A stretch of DNA of 64,000 nucleotides from Acidobacteriaceae bacterium (GTDB lineage: Bacteria; Acidobacteriota; Terriglobia; Terriglobales; Acidobacteriaceae). A model generated the notes under the pieces. It had not been told where the DNA came from and did not search any database. It saw nothing but the letters and a program-made list of their open reading frames with translations. The DNA is taken from the NCBI GenBank assembly GCA_030041515.1, contig JASHNS010000089.1:37104-101103 (forward strand), written 5' to 3'. Each line of letters opens with the position of its first letter. Position 1 is the stretch's first letter. Both the position numbers and the translations under genes were made by a program. Of this stretch, positions 24,910 through 33,782 are shown one piece after another.

Positions 24910-27579
24910 TTAGAATTGCAGCCGAAGCTCTCCCGTCAGCATCCTCGGCGTTACATAATGGGTTCCGCTGAAGGTCGACAGGAAATTGTAGAGCGCATAC
25001 TTATTGGTCACATTCACCGCTGTGAACGTCGCGCCGAGTTTGTAATGATCACCGTGAAAGAGATTGTCCTCACCCAGCGACATATCAAACAGGCTCCGCG
25101 AATCGATTCGCGGCGGGTTCCTGTCGTTGTCCCCGGTGTACGGTGCGGGAATCTTCACCAAATCCGAGCTGTACTGCGACGCGAGGCAGGCGCTGGGCAG
25201 CGGATGTCCGATCGTCGCTTTGACACCGTCGCAGGACAAGCCCGCTTCGAACTCCTCATCCGCGTCCAGCCCGCTCAAATTCACCGCCGGCTGCCCATTG
25301 ATGTACATCGAAGTGCTGGCGCAAGCACTGTTGGGGTCATTCGACAACGGATTGAAGCAGGGCACCGCCCCGGCTACCAGCCCGCTGTCGTAGCGCCAGT
25401 TGAAGCTGTACCACGGTGCGCGTTTCCACGGCAGTTGGTACTGGAAATGCGTTGTCTGGTTAAAGCGCTCGTCGTGGTCGATGCGGAAGGGCAGCCCTGT
25501 TTGTCCAACCGTCGCGCCCGCGCCGCCCACCTGCGGCGGGAAGAAGCGCGCCGCCACCGACGACATCGCCGTATAGGCGCTGAAGCCATGAATCGGTGTC
25601 ACCGTCACGCGCGCCGCGTACCCAGGAATCTTTGACTGCTTCCACTCGATGGGGAAGGTAATCGGCGTATTCCCCAGCACGCTGAAGTCGTAGCCGTTCC
25701 GCGTGTACTTCCAGATGTACTCGCCATTCACCACGATATGGCGCGCGAACACCTGCTGCAGTCCCAGGTGATACTCGTTGCGGTACCCGGGCGAAAGAGG
25801 GGCCGAATGCGCGGCGGTGCACAGCAGCAGCGGGTTCAGCACTGGATTCAGGCATCCGTTGCTCGACAGCACCAGGTTCTCGTTGAACGGCGTCTCCAGC
25901 GTGCGCGCGTAGGAAGCCCGCAGTACCGTATTCGTCTTCTTCACCGTGTACGACCCGCCCAGCCGTGGCTCCGCCTGCGTCGCATCGGTCAGCCCGTCGT
26001 ACACATCGCCGCGCAGGCCCAAATTGAACAGCCAGTCCCCTTTGGTCAGGATGTCTTCAACGTATTGCGAGAACTCGCGTACGTCCGCATGTCCGTGGAA
26101 ATCGTACAGTCCGCCGCCCCGTGTCAGATCGTAAGGCAGCAAGTACGTGCATGGCGGCCCGGTCGGCACATTGCCCGCCATGCAGCCCAGCGAGGCGAGG
26201 TAGCCGGGCGCCACAATGCCCAGCGTGTCATTCTCGTTCAGAAACGTGGAGTAGTATTCGAGGCCCGCTTTCACGTCGTTGATCCCGTGTACCCACGCGA
26301 TGTCCGTGTGCACACCCGTATTCGTCAGGTTGCGCGCCTGGCCCACCGTTTCCTGCTGCACCGGCCCAAGGTCCTCGAAGGGGTCAGGACTCGGATAGTA
26401 GTTGTAGCCGTCCCGCCGGAAATACGTGATCACGTTCCACACCAGGTGCTGGTTCACGATCCGCGTGTAGCTGGGCGCCAAATCCACGGTGCCGATCTTC
26501 GACCGCTGATCCGTCTGTCCGGGCACCGGAGTACCCGCCAGATTCACGCGGCCGAAATTCAGGTTGTCGTACGTATTCGGGTTCTGAAACCACGACCGCG
26601 AGTAGTTGAAGTTCAGGTGCAGCGAATTCGCCGCATTGATCGTGTAGTCCACGCGATCGAAAATGTTCTCTTCGTTCCCCTTGTCGTGCAGGATCGCGAA
26701 TTCAGGCCCATCCAGAAATCGCCCGGTGTTTAAACCGGTTGCGGTGAGGAAATTGCCCCACTTCTGGCCGCCATACCCCAGGCTCCCCCCGCCCTGCACC
26801 GTCCCGAACGAGCCGTAGGAGACATTCCCCGCGCCGGTCGGTTTGGTGTCGCCCTGGCCCGACCGCGTTGTCACATCGATGACCAGGCTTGTCTTGTCGC
26901 CATACTGTGCCGGCGGCGCGCCCTCGATCACCTGCATCGACTGCACAGCCTGATCAGGCAGTTCATTCGAGAAGGTCTTGCTCTGCTGATCGGTGATCGG
27001 CTGGCCGTCGACGCTGAAGGAGTTTTCGGCATGATCGCCCAACCCGTGGAACATGCCGTTTGAATCGGCAGTCACACCGGGCGAGGACAGCGTCACCAGC
27101 GAGCTCAGCCCCGAGGACACGCTCTCCAGCGGGATCTCCGCAAACGCCCTGCGGTCGATATCGGTGTCCATGTTGGAAGCGTTGCTTACCAGCTCCTGGC
27201 TGGTCACCTGCACGGTTTCAGTGGCCGTACCCACGGTCAGCGTCACCTGCTGGTTTACTGGCGTCACGGAGCGCACTGCGACCGTCCGCGACCATGTGTT
27301 GAAGCCCTTCATCGTCACCATCAGGTGATACATGCCAAACGGTACATTGGGAAAGCTGAACGCTCCCGCCTGGTTGGTCCTGACGGTCCGCTGATACTGG
27401 CTGACCGGATTATCGATGCTGACGGTAGCGCCGGGAACCACTGCGCCGGTTGGATCTGAAACGCTCCCGTTCACCGTGTCTGACGTCGTACCGGACTGCG
27501 CAGCAACTCGCAGCCCGCAAAACAGAATTGTGAACCCTACCAATACAAAGACAGATACGCGGCGCAGCAAAATACGCAT
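24910..27579 (-). CDS. TonB-dependent outer-membrane receptor with carboxypeptidase-regulatory-like domain
   Basis: An 889-residue outer-membrane protein. The signal peptide (to about residue 28, ...LRVAAQ) is followed by a carboxypeptidase-regulatory-like beta-sandwich (GSVSDPTGAVVPGATVSI, about 38-115), a plug (about 120-235, with QPITDQQSKTF and STVDVTTRSG-like region) and a 22-strand barrel ending in the aromatic terminal residue (LTGELRLQF). This architecture is very common in Acidobacteria. It would import a TonB-dependent ligand; the substrate is unknown. A small His/Cys secreted protein is encoded immediately upstream and a Cys-cluster protein downstream, which hints at metal handling. 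No Fur-box or cobalamin riboswitch was recognised upstream. Confidence 0.9.
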   Translation of the reverse strand: MRILLRRVSVFVLVGFTILFCGLRVAAQSGTTSDTVNGSVSDPTGAVVPGATVSIDNPVSQYQRTVRTNQAGAFSFPNVPFGMYHLMVTMKGFNTWSRTVAVRSVTPVNQQVTLTVGTATETVQVTSQELVSNASNMDTDIDRRAFAEIPLESVSSGLSSLVTLSSPGVTADSNGMFHGLGDHAENSFSVDGQPITDQQSKTFSNELPDQAVQSMQVIEGAPPAQYGDKTSLVIDVTTRSGQGDTKPTGAGNVSYGSFGTVQGGGSLGYGGQKWGNFLTATGLNTGRFLDGPEFAILHDKGNEENIFDRVDYTINAANSLHLNFNYSRSWFQNPNTYDNLNFGRVNLAGTPVPGQTDQRSKIGTVDLAPSYTRIVNQHLVWNVITYFRRDGYNYYPSPDPFEDLGPVQQETVGQARNLTNTGVHTDIAWVHGINDVKAGLEYYSTFLNENDTLGIVAPGYLASLGCMAGNVPTGPPCTYLLPYDLTRGGGLYDFHGHADVREFSQYVEDILTKGDWLFNLGLRGDVYDGLTDATQAEPRLGGSYTVKKTNTVLRASYARTLETPFNENLVLSSNGCLNPVLNPLLLCTAAHSAPLSPGYRNEYHLGLQQVFARHIVVNGEYIWKYTRNGYDFSVLGNTPITFPIEWKQSKIPGYAARVTVTPIHGFSAYTAMSSVAARFFPPQVGGAGATVGQTGLPFRIDHDERFNQTTHFQYQLPWKRAPWYSFNWRYDSGLVAGAVPCFNPLSNDPNSACASTSMYINGQPAVNLSGLDADEEFEAGLSCDGVKATIGHPLPSACLASQYSSDLVKIPAPYTGDNDRNPPRIDSRSLFDMSLGEDNLFHGDHYKLGATFTAVNVTNKYALYNFLSTFSGTHYVTPRMLTGELRLQF

Positions 27580-27624
27580 ACGCGGCCTCCTTATGCTTTC
27601 GAAGAAATGCCAGCAAATCGACGT

Positions 27625-27936
27625 CTACGCAGAAAACGCAGACGGTGCAGGCGGAGGCCGGCTGATCAGCCGAAAGAATAACGCGGCGCGCGGCATCTGA
27701 ATACGCCGCACCGGGGCCACCGGTTCTACCCTGCCTACGCTGAAAGGCACGGTAATCGGCTGAACCACGTGCGCGATGCTGTGCACGGTGACGCACAAGG
27801 CGCAGTCGGGATCAATTTTCCCGTCGCGATGGAAATGCGCTGCCTGAATCGTCCCGCTCATCAGGATGAGAGCCGCGCAGAGCCCAACCAGCAGCTTAGT
27901 CCACACGGATTGCGGTCTTGCCGAAACGGAGCGCAT
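27625..27936 (-). CDS. Small secreted His/Cys protein (DUF2946-like)
   Basis: A 103-residue protein starting MRSVSARPQSVWTKLLVGLC, with a signal/anchor helix followed by AAHFHRDGKIDPDCALC and VHSIAHVV. The HxH...CxxC...H pattern resembles the DUF2946 family, small membrane-proximal proteins often linked to metal (copper) uptake loci. The C-terminal 30 residues are Pro/Ala-rich. ATG 27936 is chosen because the sequence before it is not protein-like. It is 45 nt upstream of the TonB-dependent receptor and likely co-transcribed; TATAGT (27949-27954, minus strand) could be its -10. Confidence 0.65.
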   Translation of the reverse strand: MRSVSARPQSVWTKLLVGLCAALILMSGTIQAAHFHRDGKIDPDCALCVTVHSIAHVVQPITVPFSVGRVEPVAPVRRIQMPRAALFFRLISRPPPAPSAFSA

Positions 27937-28425
27937 CTTCTTTATTTGACTATACCTGGGTCGGTCGTCGCAAACCGGCTCCGCCGCAGTCCCGGGACCA
28001 TCGCCTCCATTCGATGCGTGTCGCCGGACATCTTTTGTCCTGAGCATTATTTTCCTCGACGCCTTTCCAGGAGTGGAGGACCTCAGCTTCTGTCTGCGTC
28101 CTGCCTGGCGCTCCGTTCGGAAAGCAGCCGTCGCCCCCGTGCCATGGCCCAGGTCAACAGATCCGCGTATTCCGCGCGATGGCGCACCGTATCGTTGCGC
28201 GTCTTCCGTGCCATCGCCAAGCCTCTGTGGTCCTCGATCAGGAATTCTCAGTAATCTCCGTGTTGAAGACCAGGGATTTCGCCTCCGGCTTGGTCAACCC
28301 CAAAACCCCTGCCGCCCTATCGAAAGGAACCTGCTGCCGTCCCCGCTTGACACCGTGCCTCTTCCCGGTAAGCTAAAAGATTCCCGTCCGGCACAGCTCG
28401 CGGACGGATTCGGGGGCGCTCCTTC
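27937..28425. other. Intergenic region without a confident gene
   Basis: About 490 nt between the divergent DUF2946-like and DHH genes. A 43-codon minus-strand frame (28083-28214) has a protein-like composition but no recognisable homology or good start site. Otherwise no RNA gene or clear repeat is seen. Confidence 0.4.
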
Positions 28426-29421
28426 TTGAACATCCGGGTCTTCTATCATGACAAGTGTTTCGACGGCGCCTGCTCGGCTTCGCTCTTCAGCCGCTTCCAC
28501 CGCGAGTGCATCCGTCCCGACGCATCCTACGAGTTCTGCGGCCTCGTGCATCGCGCCGGCGCGCTGTTCAACGAAGCCGACTTCACCGGCGACGAAAACG
28601 CCATCGTCGATTTCAAATACTCCGCCTCGCCGCGCATCACCTGGTGGTTCGATCACCACCTCAGTGCCTTCCTCACGCCCGAGGACCATCAGGATTACCT
28701 TCAGGGCCTGGCGGACGGTCGCTACGGCGACCGACGTTTCTACGATCCCAATTACATCTCCTGCACCAGCTTCCTCGCCCACATTGCGTCCACGCGCTTC
28801 GGCTTCAATGCCGCGCCCGTCGCAGATCTGATCAAGTGGGCCGACATCGTCGACGGCGCGCTCTACACCAGCGCTCAATCGGCGGTGGAAATGCCCGAGC
28901 CGGCGATGAAGCTGACCCTCATCATCGAGTCCACCCAGGACCCGACGTTCATGCCGCGCCTCATCCCCCTGCTCACGCGCATGAGCCTCCAGCAGGTCCT
29001 CGATCAGCCCTGGATCGCCTCGCTCCTGCCGCCGCTCCTCGATCGCCACGAACGTGCCATCGAGCTCATCCGCTCCCGCTCGGAGTCGAAGCAGGGCACC
29101 ATCTTCTTCGACATCTCAGACCACCCCAGCGAGGGTTACAACAAATTCATCCCGTACTATCTCCACCCGGAAGCGACCTATTCGATCGGCTTATCGAAAT
29201 CCAGCTTCCGCACCAAGGTCTCCGTCGGCTCCAACCCCTGGACCAAAACGAAGCCCGAAGACATGGTGAACCTCGCCACTATCTGTGAGCGCTACGGCGG
29301 AGGAGGCCACGCCCGCGTCGGAGCCATCTCCTTCCCGCCCGACCGCGAAGACGACGCCCGCCGCGCCGCCACCGAAATCGTCGCCGAGCTCCGCGCGCAC
29401 GACTCGGCCCTCCCGAAGTGA
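28426..29421 (+). CDS. DHH-family phosphoesterase (DHH/DHHA1)
   Basis: A 331-residue cytosolic phosphoesterase. The metal-binding motifs are YHDKCFDGACSAS near the N-terminus, VDFKYSA, and the family signature FDHH at about residue 75. The C-terminal DHHA1 domain carries YGGGGHARVGAISF. The family includes nanoRNases, c-di-AMP phosphodiesterases and RecJ; this size fits a nanoRNase-like enzyme, but the divergent N-terminus leaves the substrate open. TTG 28426 is the only plausible start near the first motif. The stop overlaps the next start (GTGA). Confidence 0.8.
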   Translation: MNIRVFYHDKCFDGACSASLFSRFHRECIRPDASYEFCGLVHRAGALFNEADFTGDENAIVDFKYSASPRITWWFDHHLSAFLTPEDHQDYLQGLADGRYGDRRFYDPNYISCTSFLAHIASTRFGFNAAPVADLIKWADIVDGALYTSAQSAVEMPEPAMKLTLIIESTQDPTFMPRLIPLLTRMSLQQVLDQPWIASLLPPLLDRHERAIELIRSRSESKQGTIFFDISDHPSEGYNKFIPYYLHPEATYSIGLSKSSFRTKVSVGSNPWTKTKPEDMVNLATICERYGGGGHARVGAISFPPDREDDARRAATEIVAELRAHDSALPK

Positions 29422-29999
29422 ATAATCGCGCCTTGTCCAGCATCGCTACGCCCGACTGGTCGACCCTGCCCGCTCCTGAAGATGACGGTGCAGCGCGCCA
29501 CTTGTCCGGTATGAGTGTTCCGTCCATCGCTCTCCCCGCCACCGACGGGTCGACCCTCGATTTGTCAGCGCTCCCAGGACGCGTAGTCCTCTACGCCTAT
29601 CCCCGCACCGGCCGTCCCGGCGAGCCCAACCCCGACGGCTGGGAGGCCATTCCCGGCGCCCGCGGCTGCACCCCGCAAAGCTGCGCCTTCCGCGACCACT
29701 TCGCGGAACTCCAGAGTCTCGGCGTCGACCACGTCTTCGGCCTCTCCGCCCAGGACGCTCCGTACCAGCGCGAAGCCGCCGAACGCCTCCACCTGCCGTT
29801 CCCGCTCCTCTCCGACGAGCACCTCACGCTCACCCAGGCCCTGCGCCTGCCCACCTTCACCACCCACGGCATGACGCTGCTCAGGCGCCTCACGCTCATC
29901 CTCCGCGACGGCGTCATCGAGCACGTCTTCTACCCCGTCTTCCCCCCCGACCGCAATGCCGCCGACGTGGCCGCGTGGCTGCGTGCGCATCCAGTCTGA
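29418..29999 (+). CDS. Peroxiredoxin, BCP/PrxQ-like
   Basis: A 193-residue thioredoxin-fold peroxidase. ALPGRVVLYAYPRTGRPG and ARGCTPQSCAFRDHFAEL correspond to the BCP motif in which the first Cys is the peroxidatic and the second the resolving residue. A 13-residue insertion between the strand and the active-site helix is unusual. GTG 29418 overlaps the DHH stop. An AhpD-like protein is encoded 98 nt downstream, so the two may form a peroxide-detoxifying pair. Confidence 0.82.
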   Translation: MNNRALSSIATPDWSTLPAPEDDGAARHLSGMSVPSIALPATDGSTLDLSALPGRVVLYAYPRTGRPGEPNPDGWEAIPGARGCTPQSCAFRDHFAELQSLGVDHVFGLSAQDAPYQREAAERLHLPFPLLSDEHLTLTQALRLPTFTTHGMTLLRRLTLILRDGVIEHVFYPVFPPDRNAADVAAWLRAHPV

Positions 30000-30097
30000 C
30001 TCGCCACTCCGCAGCGCCAGGCCTATACTCGACAGAACCCCAGCCGCACCCGCATTCAATGCCAACCCCAGGCCTGCGGCGCCCTAGGAGAATCCGC

Positions 30098-30421
30098 ATG
30101 TACGACATGAAGAACCTCGCCAAACTCAAGTCTCTCGACCAGAACGCCCCCGACGCCGCCAAGGCATTCTGGGCCTTCGACAAAGCCGCCATGGCCCCCG
30201 GCGCCATCTCCAGCAAACACAAAGAACTCATCGCCCTCGGCGTCGCGTTCACTACCCAATGCCCTTACTGCATCGAGATCCACGCCAAGCGGGCGAGGGA
30301 AGCCGGCGCCACCGAGCAGGAAATCTCTGAAGCCGTCTTCGTCGCGGCCGCCCTTCGCGCCGGCGCCGCCGTCACCCACGGCACCCACGCCCTCGCGGGC
30401 AGCCAGCCGTCACATTCCTAA
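30098..30421 (+). CDS. Carboxymuconolactone decarboxylase/AhpD-like protein
   Basis: A 107-residue all-helical protein with the CPYCIEIH motif (CxxC...H) of AhpD-like disulfide reductases. ATG 30098 has TAGGAGAA 6-12 nt upstream. The family either reduces peroxiredoxins or acts on gamma-carboxymuconolactone; the upstream peroxiredoxin gene favours the former. Small and likely trimeric or hexameric, cytosolic. Confidence 0.85.
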   Translation: MYDMKNLAKLKSLDQNAPDAAKAFWAFDKAAMAPGAISSKHKELIALGVAFTTQCPYCIEIHAKRAREAGATEQEISEAVFVAAALRAGAAVTHGTHALAGSQPSHS

Positions 30422-30479
30422 CCGTTTCATCCCTGCCTCCTGTCTGCTAAAATAAGGGGGAAAGGTTCACATCAGAGAC

Positions 30480-30704
30480 ATGCCCAAGCAGGGAATTCAC
30501 CCCAATTACCACGAGATTCGCGTCGTCTGCGCGTGCGGCAACAGCTTTGCCACCAAGTCCACGCACAAGGGCGATATCCACGCGGAAATCTGCTCCAACT
30601 GCCACCCGTTCTTCACCGGCAAGCAAAAGCTGGTCGATACAGCGGGCCGCGTCGAGCGCTTCCGCCGCAAGTACGCCAAAGCGGAGCCCGCCGCCACGAA
30701 GTAG
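30480..30704 (+). CDS. rpmE: 50S ribosomal protein L31
   Basis: A 74-residue ribosomal protein of the large subunit, starting [20 protein letters not shown]. The zinc-binding form is recognised by cysteines in CACG and CSNC, so it would be replaceable under zinc starvation by a Cys-less paralogue elsewhere. A weak promoter (TTTCAT, 17 nt, TAAAAT at about 30425-30453) lies upstream and a terminator downstream, so it forms a monocistronic unit. Confidence 0.96.
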   Translation: MPKQGIHPNYHEIRVVCACGNSFATKSTHKGDIHAEICSNCHPFFTGKQKLVDTAGRVERFRRKYAKAEPAATK

Positions 30705-30729
30705 GGAACTGGCGGCACTCAAAGCCACA

Positions 30730-30759
30730 GGCCTCCGCCGCGGCGGGGGCCTTCGTTTT
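30730..30759 (+). terminator. Rho-independent terminator after rpmE
   Basis: 9-bp stem GGCCTCCGC (30730-30738) and GCGGGGGCC (30743-30751) with one G-T wobble and a 4-nt loop, followed by TTCGTTTT. Confidence 0.85.
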
Positions 30760-30773
30760 AGCGCTACCGGCTC

Positions 30774-31946
30774 ATGAAGAAGCACTGGGACAACCCGATC
30801 GAGCACGCGATGCCGGAGCACACCCGCGTCCCGGCGTCGGTCCTGATCGGCAACGTCATCGTCGCTCCGGCTACCGTCCTCGCCCCCATGGCCGGCGTTA
30901 CCGACACGGTCTTCCGCCGTTTCATCCGCAACGCCAGCGTGTTCTCGTCTGTTGCGAACCACCCTGATAATGTCGACGCCGAGATCACGAACCAGTCTTC
31001 CGGATGCGGTCTCATCATGACCGAGTTCACTTCGGCCGACGGCCTCTCCCGCATGCGGGAGTCCAAGCGCAAGCGGTACCTCACCTTCTACGACGACGAG
31101 CACCCCATCGCCGCGCAGCTCTTCGGCTCCAACCCCGCCACGCTGGCCGAGGCCGCCCGCATCGTTGAGGAGACCGGCTTCGACCTGGTCGACCTCAACC
31201 TCGGCTGCCCCGCCAAGCGGGTCGTCTCCTGCAATGGAGGCAGCGGGCTGCTGCGCGACTTACCGCTGATTGGCGAGATCTTCCGGGCTGTCCGGGCCGC
31301 CGTCCGCATCCCGTTCACGGTCAAGTTCCGCCTCGGCTGGAACGACAACCACATCGTCTGCGTGCCGCTGGCCCGCCTCGCCGAGGACTCCGGCCTGAAC
31401 GCCGTCGCGCTCCACGCCCGCACCCGCGAGCAGGGCTACGCCGGCCAGGCCCGCTGGGAGCACATCGCCGAGGTCAAGGCCGCGGTCCGCATCCCCGTCA
31501 TCGGCAACGGCGACGTCCGCACCCCCGAGGACGCCTGCGCCCTCGTCGCCGCCACCGGCTGCGACGCCGTCATGATCGGCCGCGCCGCCCCCGCCAACCC
31601 GTGGATCTTCCGCCAGATCGCCCAGTACACGGCCACCGGCCGCTACGACCTGCCGACGGACCAGGACCGGTACGGGATGATCCGGACCTACTTCCGGATG
31701 CTGGTCGAGGAGTCCAATCCAGAAGCGCCGGGCAAGATGAAGCAGTTCGCCTCCTGGTTCACCCACGGCGTCCCGGGCGGAGCGGCCCTGCGGAAGTCGA
31801 TCTACGAGGCCCGGACCGGCACGGCCATCCTCGACGCCGTCGACCGCTTCTTCGGATCGGCTTCGGAACCACGGGTGCCCCACCCTTATCCGCAGGATAG
31901 GGTGGGTTCCGACGATCCGACCCCGTCACTCATCGCTTACGATTAG
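30774..31946 (+). CDS. dusB: tRNA-dihydrouridine synthase
   Basis: FMN enzyme that reduces uridines in tRNA, 390 residues. Motifs include APMAGVTDTVFRR, AAQLFGSNP, DLNLGCPAKRVVSCNGGSGLL (catalytic Cys region), PFTVKFRLGW and VIGNGDVRTPEDA. The assignment to the DusB branch is from overall layout. The last about 25 residues (from SEPRVPHPYPQDRV) are encoded by a GC-rich palindrome that looks like an inserted repeat and are not part of the usual fold. The gene follows rpmE after a terminator. Confidence 0.9.
   Translation: MKKHWDNPIEHAMPEHTRVPASVLIGNVIVAPATVLAPMAGVTDTVFRRFIRNASVFSSVANHPDNVDAEITNQSSGCGLIMTEFTSADGLSRMRESKRKRYLTFYDDEHPIAAQLFGSNPATLAEAARIVEETGFDLVDLNLGCPAKRVVSCNGGSGLLRDLPLIGEIFRAVRAAVRIPFTVKFRLGWNDNHIVCVPLARLAEDSGLNAVALHARTREQGYAGQARWEHIAEVKAAVRIPVIGNGDVRTPEDACALVAATGCDAVMIGRAAPANPWIFRQIAQYTATGRYDLPTDQDRYGMIRTYFRMLVEESNPEAPGKMKQFASWFTHGVPGGAALRKSIYEARTGTAILDAVDRFFGSASEPRVPHPYPQDRVGSDDPTPSLIAYD
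31865..31910. repeat. REP-like palindrome within the 3' end of dusB
   Basis: Near-perfect hairpin CCCACCCTTATCC (31879-31891) and GGATAGGGTGGG (31895-31906), framed by an outer GGAACC...GGTTCC pair. Its GGGTGCCCCAC start resembles the REP-like repeats at 33733 and 34337-34543. Confidence 0.65.
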
Positions 31947-32205
31947 ACCCTCCGGCGGGTCATCAAGGCCATATCGTGAACGAGTGGTAAACTCCGCTGA
32001 CTTCAGGGGAGTTAGCGAAGGGGTTGATGGAGTGCCTAGAGGGTAAACATCACAGGGTGCCGACAACGTAAACAACGCGCCACGATGTTAGCTGGTGAGT
32101 CAGTCGGCGTGTCCCCGGCCGGGCTCAAGGAGCGTCGCGCCGTCTCCCATTTTGTCGTGGCATGATAAAGATCGTGAACGGCGACTTGCAGGCCGGGCCC
32201 CGATC
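31947..32205. other. Leader region of the orphan gene
   Basis: About 260 nt with lower GC than the flanks. AACTCC...GGAGTT around 31989-32013 could form a small hairpin. No promoter or gene could be fixed. Confidence 0.35.
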
Positions 32206-33732
32206 ATGAATTCGACCATTGCACAAGCACTATTTTTCGATGCGCACGCACGCGGAATACCTTCGACCTACGGATGGTTTTTCGATCCTGCCTTTCTCAA
32301 CGCGCTGGCTGCAGTCGACCCGTCCGGGTCTACAAGCTCCAGAATCCTGCGCGGCGATGCGCTGGTTCATATGCTCTGCGGACGGATTGCCGCTGTGTCC
32401 AATGAGAAGAACGCTCAAAGCTCCACCTATAACTACGATATGGAGCTGTATCGAACGATCATTTGGGACCTTGCCGACGCATTCACCAGCCAGTGGCACA
32501 CCGTAGACCTAGAGGAATTTCCCCTCTTACTCGCTAGGGGGCGCATCCATTGCATAGTCCTCCCAACGATGCCAACTGGCATCCGCGATGAAATCGATGG
32601 GCGACTCCGCGGAACAACTGGCTACTTGGGTAGCGTCACTCTGGATCTAGGCAATCCAATACAGTTGCAGCTATTTATCAATCAACTGGTTGATGACGCA
32701 TTTGTGAAGAATGGTGCTGTTTACCTGGAGAGAAATTGGGAGGGGATCGACGACACCTTATTTGAAGGGGCATCGACTTTTGAGCCCGGAGGCGAAAAGC
32801 GTCTTCCGCCCATAGAATTCGCAGCCCAGCGACCTCCGATCCCAACAGTGCCGTCTTCCGACCGAGGGAAGGAAACCCTGGAGCGTTATCGCGGAAAACG
32901 GATCGCTACCATTGAGCAACGCGTGCTACAGGCGGTTGCCGAGTGGCGCGACCCTGACAGTAATTCGTTCGCCTTCTCGTCGTCCGCACCAGAAAATGCT
33001 GTTCTAGAGGCGAACTTGCCAGAAGCAAAATTTGTCCAGTACCTCCTAAATCCAGATCATCCAGTGGGTGCAGGCAAAGCGAAATTCTTTCGAGAGGTGT
33101 TGGGGATCGAAGCCAATGAGTGGCGGTATCTTGCCGCTCAATTTTATGAGGGTCTCCGTCGCATGGAACTATCAGATCTAAAGGTGAAAATATGGGAGGA
33201 CGGTTTCGGCGCGAGCTTCAACTGCGTTCTGCCAATCGCTGGCTTGAATGGCAGGGTCGCCCACGTGCTTACCAACTGGATAATGAAACCGGGACAGTTG
33301 CCACAACTCTCGACCGCGCTTCCTGGAGAAAAGTCGGCAGATGCGGAGGGGGAGGAATCGCGCCCACAGTCCATTGTTTCAGGCAACCTGGAAGGTACTA
33401 AAAAGTGGGAAGAGTTATATCGACTTGCGGACGAAGCGGGTAATTCTGCGGCTGAACGGTGTGTCCCTACCCCGATGAAGGTCGCAGGATATGACGTCGA
33501 AATGGAGGGGATGTGTGGCTCCGCTTGGGTCCTAGTTCCGGATGCGCGTAGGGGCTTTGCGCGTTGGGTTGTGCGGACAAAGCATGGTTACACAAGCACA
33601 CGAGGGGGTGCGAAGATCTTTGCGCTCCATCCAAGCCAATCGGTTGATCGCGCCGTGGCTTACGCTAAGGCATTCGCCTCAGTATTGAAACTTAACGGCA
33701 TTGAATGCGGTTTCGATTTCATGCTTGATTAG
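32206..33732 (+). CDS. Orphan protein with DUF6883-like segment
   Basis: A 508-residue protein from ATG 32206 (a GTG at 32095 is a less likely start). It has no signal peptide or membrane helix. Three parts are visible: an N-terminal region of about 260 residues without recognised motifs; a segment at about 268-375 (LPEAKFVQYLLNPDHPVG, then KAKFFREVLGIEANEWRYLA) that matches, from memory, the DUF6883 family found in polymorphic-toxin contexts; and a C-terminal domain of about 85 residues ending in a Lys/Tyr/Trp-rich stretch. Codon use is clearly less GC-rich than in the neighbours, suggesting recent transfer. It ends one base before a REP element. No partner gene is adjacent, so an autonomous toxin, effector or modification function is only a guess. 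Confidence 0.6.
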   Translation: MNSTIAQALFFDAHARGIPSTYGWFFDPAFLNALAAVDPSGSTSSRILRGDALVHMLCGRIAAVSNEKNAQSSTYNYDMELYRTIIWDLADAFTSQWHTVDLEEFPLLLARGRIHCIVLPTMPTGIRDEIDGRLRGTTGYLGSVTLDLGNPIQLQLFINQLVDDAFVKNGAVYLERNWEGIDDTLFEGASTFEPGGEKRLPPIEFAAQRPPIPTVPSSDRGKETLERYRGKRIATIEQRVLQAVAEWRDPDSNSFAFSSSAPENAVLEANLPEAKFVQYLLNPDHPVGAGKAKFFREVLGIEANEWRYLAAQFYEGLRRMELSDLKVKIWEDGFGASFNCVLPIAGLNGRVAHVLTNWIMKPGQLPQLSTALPGEKSADAEGEESRPQSIVSGNLEGTKKWEELYRLADEAGNSAAERCVPTPMKVAGYDVEMEGMCGSAWVLVPDARRGFARWVVRTKHGYTSTRGGAKIFALHPSQSVDRAVAYAKAFASVLKLNGIECGFDFMLD

Positions 33733-33775
33733 CCGGGTGCCCCACATCTGCCCGGTTTTGGCAGATGGGTGAGGC
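33733..33775. repeat. REP-like element, left copy
   Basis: CCGGGTGCCCCACATCTGCC (33733-33752) then CGGTTTT and GGCAGATGGGTG. It starts directly after the stop codon of the orphan gene and is the inverse of the core found in the right-hand copies. Confidence 0.7.
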
Positions 33776-33782
33776 CACTGCT

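Noticed and set aside
28083..28214. 43-codon minus-strand frame
   Set aside because: Composition is protein-like, but there is no ribosome site or recognised similarity; left as unsupported.
27937..28290. Cobalamin riboswitch upstream of the TonB-dependent receptor unit
   Set aside because: A CCGGGACTGCGGCGG-like stretch suggested it, but the B12 box and the rest of the core are missing.
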